64,000 nucleotides of DNA from Podarcis raffonei (lineage: Eukaryota > Chordata > Lepidosauria > Squamata > Lacertidae). Each line of letters opens with the position of its first letter. The first letter of the stretch is position 1. The notes beneath the pieces were generated by a model. The model was given only the letters and a program-made list of their open reading frames with translations, did no database searches and was not told where the DNA came from. The position numbers and the translations under genes are program-made. Location of the stretch: positions 692,001 through 756,000 of the forward strand of contig NC_070607.1 of assembly GCF_027172205.1 (NCBI RefSeq). The letters run 5' to 3'. Below, one piece after another: positions 12,101 through 20,200 of the stretch.

Positions 12101-15100
12101 GCTAACCTAGCAGTTCGAAAGCACGTCAAAGTGAAAGTAGATAAATTGGTACCGCTCCGGCGGGAAGGTAAACGCCGTTTCCGTGCGCTGCTCTGGTTCG
12201 CCAGAAGCGGCTTAGTCACGCTGGCCACATGACCCGGAAGGTGTACGCCAGCTCCCTCGCCATTAAAGCGAGATGAGCGCCGCAACCCCAGAGTCGGTCA
12301 TGACTGGACCTAATGGTCAGGCGTCCCTTTACCTTATATAACAGAACAGTGTTGTTTAATTAATGTATGCAATTACATAAATAATGTATACATAATGTAT
12401 GCAATTAAAACTGGGTTTTAATTGACATTTTGTACTAACATTATATAATCTTTTGGTCAATTTAATATTTTGTTAATATATTGAATAAAAGCATAAAAAC
12501 AAACTGAACACCAGGAACTATAAGTAATAAGTAATGTTTTTTCAATAGCATCTGCAATAGCAGATAATGTAGCAGAAGAGGTAAATTGCACAGCAAGTGG
12601 CCAAGGGTGGTGCCAGCTGGGCACAGAATCCAAGCCTGGCAGGAGCCTCTGTGCAACAGGTGAGAGAGACAGGAGCACGGGTGTTCTACTGCCTAAAAGA
12701 ACATCAAGCAGGTGGAGTTGGCTGACAGACAATACTTCACAGGCATTAGTAATGGAAAAGTGAAATGTTGCATTAGTTGATGGTAGCTGTTGATTTTTTT
12801 CCTTTTTCTTTATGGTAGCAGTTGATGAGATTATATGAAAACTAGGCATCACTTCAGTTCACTTCTACCGATCATCTATTTCTTAAGCGTTGCATCCCAC
12901 AGAGATAGTGGAATTTGGTCTCACTTCCTAGTTGTAATGTCTGCAGGTTAAACACGCTGCTTTTCTGAAAAGCTGCCCCAGTTCCTACTCCTTATTATTA
13001 CTTTCTTCATTTAGGAATCACTTTCCCAAAGGGATTTACAATAAAGGTTCACTTTGCTCTGTTTCCTCACCATTGACAGATCCCTGTTGTTGTTCTTCAG
13101 CTTCTCCTCCTGCCTCTCTGAAAAAGAGAAACAAATGATTGCAGGTCACAAAGTCAAGAACTTGCTCCCAATAAGGTTGTAAGGGACTTACAGCAGGAAA
13201 ACAGCAACAAAAAGGCATACTAAAAGTCTGAGGCATGTAAAGGTCACCAACCCACTTCAGGTGCTCTGACATTCAGTCCAGATAGTAGCAATCCTGTTCC
13301 TCCCCATGGAAGCTCAAGAGCGTTTCTCAATACAAACCATCCAAATAATGCAAAACTGTATACAGTACAGTGGTACCTTGGTTTACAAACTTAATCCGCT
13401 CCGGAAGTCCATTCTTAAACCAAGCGTTCTTAAACCAAGGCATGCTTTCCCATAGAAAGTAATGGAAAACAGATTAATCCGTTCCAGATGATGAAAAACA
13501 ACCCCTAAAACAGCAATTTAACATGCATTTTAATATCTAATGAGTAATGTAATGAATTACATGTTCTTGATGGATTAAATAAATAAATAGAAATAATAAC
13601 AAGTTTTCAGGAAGCACAGTTTAAGAGCTGATCTCATACTGCATGATTTACAGAAGGAACTGGATTTTTTTCAACAGAGTGTGTGTGAAAACCACTTCCC
13701 TCACTCCCTCATGAAACTGTGTGGACTAGGGGTCAGCAAACTTTTTCAGAAGGGGCCGGACTATATTTTGGAAAAAAATATGAACTAATTCCTATGCCCC
13801 AGAGATGCATTTTAAATAAAGGCACACATTCTACTCATATAAAAACACCAGGCAGGCCCCACAAATAATCCAGAGATGCACTTTAAATAAAAGGACACAT
13901 TCTACTCATGTAAAAACACGCTGATTCCCGGACCATCTGTGGGCCGGATTTAGAAGGCAATTGGGCCAGATCTGTCCCCCAGGCCTACCCACTCTGAACA
14001 CTGAAACATGACAAACCATGTAGCCCCCAATGTTACCTATTTTCTTTTTCTGCTGTCGACCAGCTGATTCTGTAATAGTTTCCTTTTTCTTTTCCACTGC
14101 AGAGATAAAACAACACAGTGAGTTTTTTCATAAAGAAAATGGTTCCTCTTCCCATTGACCCTCAGGCCTCATAGAAATCTCTATAACAAAAATCAGACCA
14201 ATGGGTATGGCAAGCAAGAGCTGAAAAGCAATTAATAATGGTGAAATGCTTATTTTTGCCTAAATTATATTATTATAAGGCTTCAATTCTATACTGGTTT
14301 AGCTTTGTTGAAATTAATGGGTCTTACTTCTGAGCTAACATGTTTAGGATGGTGCTGTAAGTGTCCAGAAGTGAAAGCCTCCAGAATGGAGTTCATATTG
14401 TAACATAAGCTTTATGAAGCACAAAATACTGATTTTTCTTTTTTTAAAAACACCAACTTTGCTGAGCTTCCTGCTCACATTTACTCCCTTTTAAAAGTTT
14501 TATCTCTATTCCTATTTAAAATAATACATCATGGATCTGATGGAGCAGACACTAGGCCACAAAAGCTCATGAAGTGTTTCACATTAATACACAGCCCATG
14601 ACTATTTATTTATCAGCCATATAACTGCATTCTCTGGGTGGTTTACAGACAAATCCATGATGAGGGATCCATTTATTTCAAGATAAAGCAGTTAAGCTCA
14701 ATTTAAAGAAATATTGTCCAGAATTGGAGTGTTGATGGACAAGACAAACTCCATCATGCATTTGAACTTACATTTTTTACTCTGCTTCTCCACTTCTGCT
14801 TTCAGCCGCTTGTACTTGTCTGTTCTATAAACTAGCACCCATGTTATGCCTGAAACAAATAGCACAATAATCAGGAAACAGAATAACCGATGTATCTACA
14901 AAGCATTCAGCATGGCTGCCAGAGGACTTCCAAACCCAGTAACTTGAGCCCTAGTAGCTTACGGTCTCCTTCCTACAACTGCAGTACCATGAGTTACAAG
15001 CTATTCCCAAACTGATTCCACCAGCCCAGTGACAGCATGCATGACTCAACCATCATTCACAAAGTCAGAGGTGGGAGCCCCTAGCAACTGATGTCACTTT

Positions 15101-16537
15101 CCAAGAGAGATGAAGCCCATTGCCCATCATGGTAGGTCTTGTGAGCACATGAACTTTGAGATATTGATGGTGCTTTAAAACAGGCTTTGGTGCATGAGTA
15201 GGAGCATCTGAAAATAACAGACTGGAATTTTAAGTTGGGCTGCAAGCATCAACATCACCACTGCTCCTGAAAGTGCCATGTACACATGTCTCTTCATTCC
15301 CTGCACCCAAGTTACAGAATGGCAAGAAGACACCATTGTAACCATTGCAGGTGCTAGTGCAACAGTAGCTGCAGTACAGTGGTACCTTGGTTCTCAAACT
15401 TAACCCGTTCCAGAGGTCCATTCCAAAACCAAGGCACGCGTTCCCATGGAAAATAATGCAAAATAGATTAATCCATTCCAAACTTTTTAAAAACAACCAC
15501 TAAAACAGCAATTTAACATAAATTTTACTATCTAACGAGACTAATAATCCATAAAATGAAAGCAATAATGTACTGCAGTCACACAATCCATCAATGTGTA
15601 GCTGAACTGGGTTCCACACAGTCACAAAAAAGAGCCACAAAAACGCAATATAAATAGCAAAAACAGACCTCAGGGTAACACCCAAAATGGAGCATGTCCG
15701 GCTTCCGTAAGAAGATCGCAAACCAGAACACTTATTTCCAGGTTTGCAGTGTTTGGGTTCCAAGTTATTTGCATACCAAGGTGTTTGAGAACCAGGGTAC
15801 CACTGTACAGACAAAGAATTCAAGGACAGTCCACAACTCTCCCCGCCCCCCGCGCAAACTGGCATTCATTGGTTTGGCTACATAAGGATCTAGAATGAAG
15901 TCACAATTAGTATATACTTGTTGTTGTTTAGTCTAGTCGTGTCCGACTCTTCGTGACCCCATGGACCAGAGCACGCCAGGCACCTCTGTCCTCCACTACC
16001 TCCCGCAGTCCACTCCTGAAGGTGAAGTGCTGCAACTCCATGGTTATAGCGAGGATTCATTGGGGGTGGGGAGACAGGCTTCATGTTGGGGAGGGGCAGA
16101 ACCTAAGTTGGTTAAGTATTTTTCTTGATTTACTTGATGCAGCTGCCCCCCTGCTCATGTGCAACTCAGCTCCCTCCCTGGCAGGATTTTTTTATAGTAT
16201 TTGGAAATTCCAACTTGAGGAATTCAAAGCATGTTGCGAGGCTGTTGCCGAGGTGGGGCGGCGAGATTCCTGTGCCTTTCAGAACGACGAGGAAATTTAG
16301 GTGGATCCCTTTGTCTATCCCTACAGAATGGGGAGAGAAGCTGCCTCTGCCGCCCCACGGCTGCCAGCTAGTCTCTCCCAGGGAGGCTCGAGCAGACGCT
16401 TCTCGCCTGGAGAAGCCACCCGCGAGCCCACCCCGCCCGCCCTCGCCCGGCCCGGGGCTCCCCTCACCCTCGGCCAGCAGCGCCGTGCACACCGAGATGA
16501 AGACGATGAGGACGGTGTCGGCGAACATGGTGCTCAT
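2333..16537 (-). CDS. TMCO1: TMCO1, transmembrane and coiled-coil domains 1 (7 coding exons, 188 aa)
   Basis: Joined exons: 16537-16468, 14849-14772, 14096-14037, 13117-13071, 9641-9574, 6481-6337, 2431-2333 (567 nt, 188 aa plus stop). TMCO1 is an ER membrane protein of the Oxa1/EMC3/GET1 superfamily; it works in the multipass translocon next to Sec61 and has also been described as a calcium-load-activated channel. The protein shows an N-terminal membrane segment (about residues 9-30), a charged coiled coil (about 32-89, with EKKKETITESAGRQQKKK), a second membrane segment (about 92-112), and a third near residues 140-155. All introns have GT-AG ends and phases that join exactly. The length equals the 188-aa human form, with about six substitutions by memory. 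The start ATG has A at -3. It shares a CpG island with UCK2, divergently. Confidence 0.98.
3826..3930. mobile_element. L2-like LINE 3' tail fragment
   Basis: Contains the motif ATTTATATACCGCTCTATAC followed by GGTCTCAGGGTGGTTCACA. Similar segments lie at 23848 and, attached to an L2-like reverse transcriptase, at 58245. It is a short 3'-end remnant in reverse orientation. Confidence 0.55.
5451..5648. mobile_element. MITE with TA flanks, same family as 9299-9500
   Basis: Flanked by TA and ending in ACTG-TA. It shares with the copy at 9299 an inner block (CAGCTTTAT, then an A-rich run and GGGGTGGG) and a similar 3' half (TGTGTTTTG...GCCCCAGCATA). It is a non-autonomous TA-target (Tc1/mariner superfamily) element, decayed at the left end. 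Confidence 0.5.
6337..6481 (-). CDS. TMCO1: TMCO1 coding exon 6
   Basis: 145-nt exon encoding FDGRVVAKLPF through FLYILCTMSIRQ, which includes the third membrane segment. Acceptor CCCAG, donor GTAAGT. Confidence 0.97.
6938..7132. mobile_element. TcMar/pogo-like MITE (195 bp) with TA target duplication
   Basis: Begins CAGTGGTACCTCGGGTTA and ends TAACCCGAGGTACCACTG, with TA on both sides. The inverted termini continue inward (a foldback). The family is common in squamates; it lies in TMCO1 intron 5. Confidence 0.85.
7157..7398. mobile_element. TcMar-like MITE (242 bp) with TA target duplication
   Basis: Begins CAGTCAAACCTCGGTT and ends ACCGAGCTTTGACTG, with flanking TA. It lies only 24 bp from the previous MITE in TMCO1 intron 5. 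Confidence 0.8.
7399..9130 (-). other. Remainder of TMCO1 intron 5
   Basis: No gene or clear repeat, except a short motif near 8455-8505 (CCCTGCTGGAACAGACC, then TCTAGTCCAGCATC) that matches the dispersed unclassified repeat also seen near 37690 and 49530. Confidence 0.5.
9131..9171. repeat. (AC)n microsatellite
   Basis: About 20 uninterrupted AC dinucleotides in TMCO1 intron 5. Confidence 0.97.
9299..9500. mobile_element. TA-flanked MITE (202 bp)
   Basis: Starts CAGTATACTTGCAACTTATG and ends CATAAGTTGTGGGCTCACTG, flanked by TA. The termini are imperfect inverted repeats (CAGT and CAACTTATG are shared). It ends 73 bp before TMCO1 exon 5 and has a second copy at 5451. Confidence 0.7.
9574..9641 (-). 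CDS. TMCO1: TMCO1 coding exon 5
   Basis: 68-nt exon encoding VRMKSMFAIGFCFTALMGMF and NS, the second membrane segment. Acceptor CTGCAG, donor GTAAGT. The last two bases (AT) join the A of the next exon to make isoleucine. Confidence 0.97.
9889..10267. mobile_element. Non-autonomous hAT element (379 bp)
   Basis: Terminal inverted repeats CAGGGGTCGGCAA and TTGCTGACCTCTG, with 8-bp target duplications tagtagca / tactagca (7 of 8). The interior holds several related GC-rich units (CCAGAAATCGCATCTGCGCATG type) in both orientations. A relative lies at 59544. It is in TMCO1 intron 4. Confidence 0.9.
10276..11500 (-). other. Part of TMCO1 intron 4 without recognised features
   Basis: No gene or dated repeat is supported here. 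At 11505-11545 there is a short CR1 3'-end trace (CCAGTCCAACTCCCTGCAAT). Confidence 0.5.
11505..11545 (-). mobile_element. CR1 3'-end trace
   Basis: About 40 bp resembling the CR1 3' region seen at 21170 and 38150 (phrase ATCCAGTCCAACTCCCTGCA). Very short, so weakly supported. Confidence 0.4.
11581..11971 (+). mobile_element. Sauria-type SINE, first of an adjacent pair, with duplicated head
   Basis: tRNA-like head with B box GGTTCGAATCCCC, body, and tail ACCTTTACCTTT. The head segment GGGACGCGGGTGGCGC occurs twice (11590 and 11607). A 9-bp flank, taacataac, lies on both sides (11572-11580 and 11976-11984). Confidence 0.92.
11986..12334 (+). mobile_element. Sauria-type SINE, second of an adjacent pair
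   Basis: Full-length copy in the same orientation, flanked by tatataacataaca (11972-11985) and tatataacagaaca (12335-12348), 13 of 14 bases equal. Its left target copy overlaps the right target copy of the first SINE. Confidence 0.92.
12349..13070 (-). other. End of TMCO1 intron 4, nothing recognised
   Basis: AT-rich in the left half. Frames of up to 131 codons on the minus strand show no family match. Confidence 0.5.
13071..13117 (-). CDS. TMCO1: TMCO1 coding exon 4
   Basis: 47-nt exon encoding RQEEKLKNNNRDLSM, with acceptor TTTCAG and donor GTGAGG. It is too short for ORF-based detection and was found by its peptide and splice phase. Confidence 0.96.
13368..13570. mobile_element. TcMar/pogo-like element, truncated
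   Basis: Begins TA-CAGTGGTACCTTGGTTTA and continues with the same inner sequence as 15377-15805 (AACAGCAATTTAACAT and so on), but its right terminus is missing. It lies in TMCO1 intron 3. Confidence 0.7.
13727..13996. mobile_element. hAT-like non-autonomous element with internal duplication
   Basis: Left end TAGGGGTCAGCAAACTTTTT, right end near GGCCTACCCACTCTG. It matches the inverted copy at 20552-20800 (motif ACATTCTACTCATATAAAAA). A block of about 65 bp (CCAGAGATGCA...TAAAAACAC) is present twice in tandem. It ends 41 bp from TMCO1 exon 3. Confidence 0.7.
14037..14096 (-). CDS. TMCO1: TMCO1 coding exon 3
   Basis: 60-nt exon with acceptor CTGCAG and donor GTAAC. Encodes EKKKETITESAGRQQKKKI, the most conserved part of the coiled coil, with split codons at both ends (Leu in, Glu out). 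Confidence 0.96.
   Translation of the reverse strand, partial: WKRKRKLLQNQLVDSRKRK
14097..14771 (-). other. TMCO1 intron 2
   Basis: No gene. A weak L2-tail-like motif occurs at 14600-14650 (CCATATAACTGCATTCTCTG, GGTGGTTTACAGA). Confidence 0.4.
14772..14849 (-). CDS. TMCO1: TMCO1 coding exon 2
   Basis: Acceptor TTTCAG, donor GTAAGT. Encodes ITWVLVYRTDKYKRLKAEVE and the lysine-rich start of the coiled coil. The first two bases finish the glycine codon and the last base begins a leucine codon. Confidence 0.97.
15377..15805. mobile_element. TcMar/pogo-like non-autonomous element (429 bp), complete ends
   Basis: TA-CAGTGGTACCTTGGTTCTC at the left and GAGAACCAGGGTACCACTG-TA at the right: inverted termini with a TA duplication. 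No transposase remains. It is the longest copy of this family in the window; TMCO1 intron 1. Confidence 0.85.
15918..16045. mobile_element. RTE/BovB-like LINE 3'-end remnant
   Basis: Contains TGTTGTTTAGTCTAGTCGTG, then TCCGACTCTTCGTGACCCCA and CCAGAGCACGCCAGGCACC, phrases typical of the BovB LINE family shared by squamates and ruminants. Short and 5'-truncated; TMCO1 intron 1. Confidence 0.65.
16468..16537 (-). CDS. TMCO1: TMCO1 coding exon 1
   Basis: Encodes MSTMFADTVL through LLAE plus one base of a glycine codon (phase 1), followed by the donor GTGAGG. It carries the N-terminal membrane segment. It lies inside the shared CpG island. Confidence 0.97.
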
Positions 16538-17139
16538 CTTGGGCGGCCGGAAGTTGGGCCCAACCGGAAATCCGCGAGGCGCTCTCGAGATACGCGCCGC
16601 TCTGCTCCCGGCCTCGCTGGCCTCTGCGTCCCTCCTGGCGGTTAGTCGAGCCTGTCCTCAGTCTCCACAGCGCAGAGAACGCGGCTCTCGCTCGGCCAAT
16701 CGCAAGCTTCCCCTGCCAGGACGCCGGGGAGGGACGGAGGGGGCCTTCCCCCAATCAGCGGCCTGGACGGTCGCGGCCTCTCTCTCAGCTTCCCCCCGCG
16801 GTGCCGGGACTTGATTGGCCCGCCCTCCCATCTCCCGCCTCCCCTCGCCACGGCCGGCGGGCAGCGGTGAGGCACGAGGAGAAAGGCCGTTTCTGAGGCG
16901 CCCATAGACGCGCGTCTCCCGGGGCGGGAGCTGCCGCCGCTTTCGCCGACGCATGACTCTCTTGGCGCGCGGGCTGCACCCGATGCGGCCGAGGGACACG
17001 AAAGGGCAGCCAGGCCGCCCCGGGGACCTGTACACGTGACGGGCGCTTCCCACGTGCGTCAGGCGGGAGGGGCGGTCCTGCGAGGGCCAGGCGGCGGGGA
17101 AGCCGAGGAGGCGCCGGCCGCAGGCGAGCGGGAGCGGCC

Positions 17140-17259
17140 ATGGCCGGCGACAGCGAGCAGGGCGTGCAGGGCCGCGGGAGGCCGCCCGGCGACGGAGCAG
17201 GCGGCGGCGGCGGGGAGCCTTTCCTCATCGGGGTCGGCGGAGGGACCGCCAGCGGCAAG
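17140..17259 (+). CDS. UCK2: UCK2 coding exon 1
   Basis: Encodes MAGDSEQ, a glycine-rich linker, [11 protein letters not shown] and TASGK, ending in phase 0 before GTGAGC. Exon and donor lie in the CpG island. Confidence 0.97.
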
Positions 17260-20200
17260 GTGAGCGGGGGGCCGGGCGGCGGCGGCGCGCTTCCCGCCCC
17301 AGGCGCCTCTCTGCACGCGCTCAGAGGCACTGTCGCCATCCAGATGGAGAGGGGCGGCTCTGCGACCTCACCGGCGCCTCCGTGGCTGAGGGAGGGGGGC
17401 TAGAGCGTCCGCCACGTGCGCGCAGCCGCCGCGCCGCGCCCCGACCTCCCCCGCCCCCGTGCGCGCGCGCCCGCGCTTGAGGCCGGCCGGCTGGAGCCCG
17501 GGAGGGGCGGCCGGGGGGCCTCGGGAGCGCGCGCGAGGGGGATCGGGCGGCCACGCGGCGGCCTCGAGGGCCGACACGAGTGGGCGAGCGGGCTCCCGTT
17601 CTCCGTGTACGGGAAGCTCCGGGCCCAGAAGTGGCCCTTTGTCAAGGCAACAGCTGCGCGTGGAGCTCATTGAAGTAGTGTACGGTAATAGCGAAAAGTT
17701 TCCCCCAAAATACTGGTACAAGGATGGCATCCCTTTTTCCCCAGGCGCTGCTCTGCTGACCCTTAGAGATTGGAGTGGTGGGAGGGGGGTAGGTTTGCAG
17801 GCCTGCCGGTGAGTTGCTGGGAGCAGGTGCTGAGGGGGGAGCAAGCTGCTATGAGCAACAACCCCGTCGGGTTCCTTGTGCAGCTAGCTGGGTGTCTCCA
17901 CATTCCCGCAAGACAAAAGCCAGATTCCGACTATCCTGTTCTAGAGGGAAATAAGAGCTTAGCCTGTCCTTCAGTGGCTAGAAAGCCCTCATGGTGGCTT
18001 TGCTCTGCTGGCTTATCCTTTGGTGGCAGGAATATGGTCACGGACTGGTGGGATCCTTCTCTTTCTGCTTCTCCTGCAGCTGGACTGATGAAACTCTAGT
18101 CTTGTTTCTGTTTTCTCCCCTCAAGTCCTTAAGACCCTGCATGCTTGGGGGTTTATATACTGTATTAAAACAGCCACTTGAAAACTCTTGATACCCGCTC
18201 CCACTTTTTTTCCAGGCTTTGTGTTGTTCCTGAGACTTGATAGTCTTGAAGCAAAACAGCATGTCAGAATTCTAGGTTTCATCTTGCACCTGCCCTTCCA
18301 AATGGCAGTTTGCAGTTTTGAGTGCTGCAGGTGCTTCCGTTCTGGGTTTCTTTGCAGATGTCGGGGGTGAAGGCAACACAGATGTCACCATTCCCTCAGC
18401 TTCTAAGAAACTTGAGAGCTGTTCCTCCATTTTTCTTAAACTATTTACTGAGCTCTATTAGGAAAACAAATTAAGAGATGTTTTTAAATAGTGAGGGTTT
18501 TTTTGTTTGAAATCACAACTCCCACTTTTAACAGCTGAATCAAGTGGCCAGTAATTGTTTGTTTCCTATTAAATTGAATTAATTTGGCAATGATTTTTAA
18601 TAATTTGAAAATCAATAAAAATAATTGAAAAAAGTAATTGTTTGCTTCCTGTTTAAGTATTTGACCAATAAGTTCCACCTCCCCAATTTTCCTTGTTTTC
18701 CAGTGCAAAGCAGCCAAAGTACAAGACAGATGTACTCATGGTAAAAATCAACAAGGTTCTCTTTGGGCCTTATATGTGAACCAAAAATAACAGCTAGCAA
18801 GGAAATAACATTAAAGAGAGAGATCTTTAATCCAGGACCCCTGGATGGTTAAGTCCAGTCAAAGGTGACTATGGGGTGCTTTCCAAGCCGAGGGAGCCAG
18901 CATTTGTCCACAGACAGCTTTCCAGGTCATGTGGCCAGCAGGACTAAACCGCTTCTGGCTCAATGGGAAGCTGTGCTCCTAGATACTCTGCCAGTATATG
19001 GAGAGAGGGGTGTCATGGTGGTGACTGCTTAGGACCATATGGCAGAGCAAAATCTTGCTCCTTTCTAAGCCCTTTTCTAGGGCTGGGTGGTACAATATAA
19101 CATTCAGAACTGTTTTTTGAAGTCTGTATCATGATAACTGTTTAATAATTTAGTTATTGGCAATATATCACAAATCATAGGGAGGGGGATGTGCTATGCA
19201 CATATAGCCAGCCAGTGCTGCTTTTGATTCCTGTGCAGCTCAGCTCTCTGCTACCTCCTGCAGGGGCAGTGAGTCACAAGGCACTGGCAAAAGCAGCCAG
19301 CAGAAACTTCCCTCAGATGCTCTTGCTTTAAGTAGGCTAGTAGGTGGTGCACCAGGCTGGTAGGTGGCTTATGGAGATGCCGGTCTGAGCTGGCTCTGGG
19401 CTTCTTGGTGGAAGCCCCTTTCCCCCTTCCTTTCTCCTGTGAAACGTTATTTACTTCAGAATAAAAACAAAAACTTTGCCCTACTGTTTAAGCTTCTTTC
19501 CTCACTTTTCCCCTTCTGCATGTTTGTGTGTGATAGTCTCCCCACCCTTGTTATCCTTCCCATTTTCTCCTTCTCACCCATGAACTCTCCCAATTCTCCC
19601 CTCCCCCCTTTGCTTTCTCACATTGTTTCACCAACCCTATACTTCCTTATGTGCTGCTACTGCTTCCTTTTTATTCCCTCCCACCTACCCCCACTGGCAA
19701 AAAAAGGAAAGGGGAGAAGTGTTTTTATTTTCTGGGGGTGTTTATGTTGTTTGTTCCCCCTAAATAGTTCCCCTCCATATAAAAAGGAAGATTTTAGGAA
19801 GAGGTAAGTAAAATTTTATCATTTTTAGACCCGTTAGTAGTAGCAGTTGCCAAGACATTACCACATTTGCCTCTACATAGCTCCATCCTTATTTCAGACA
19901 TTTTGATGTATTGGTATATCACAGTGTTGAAAACCAGATACCACCCAGCTTAGCCAGTATTCCTTGGATGCCCTAACCCAGGCTTCCTCAACCTCGGCCC
20001 TCCAGATGTTTTTGGCCTACAACTCCCATGATCCCTAGCTAGCAGGACCAGTGGTCAGGGATGGTGGGAATTGTAGTCTCAAAACATCTGGAGGGCCGAA
20101 GTTGAGGAAGCCTGCCCTAACCTGTGATCTAGGATGTGCTGTACACTTCTCAATAGTTGAGCAGAAAACAGTTTTATTGTTAGAGATTCTTGCTTTTAGT

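Larger units (their letters stand above)
16370..17620. promoter_or_regulatory. CpG island and bidirectional TMCO1/UCK2 promoter
   Basis: GC-rich, CpG-dense DNA covers TMCO1 exon 1, UCK2 exon 1 and the 602 bp between their start codons. It contains CCAAT at 16696-16700 and 16751-16755, an inverted CCAAT (ATTGG) at 16814-16818, several GGGCGG-type boxes, and two CACGTG E-boxes at 17033-17038 and 17051-17056. No TATA box is evident. A shared, broad-start, housekeeping-type promoter is inferred. Confidence 0.85.

Noticed and set aside
12037-12285. tRNA-gene-like B box GGTTCGAATCCCC in SINE copies
   Set aside because: These are tRNA-derived SINE heads, not tRNA genes; no cloverleaf of proper length is present.
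16125-16814. 229-codon forward frame across TMCO1 exon 1 and the CpG island
   Set aside because: It is antisense to a verified exon and long only because GC-rich DNA has few stops; no family match.
19364-19807. 147-codon forward frame in UCK2 intron 1
   Set aside because: Low-complexity Ser/Pro/Leu/Phe composition with no recognisable domain.
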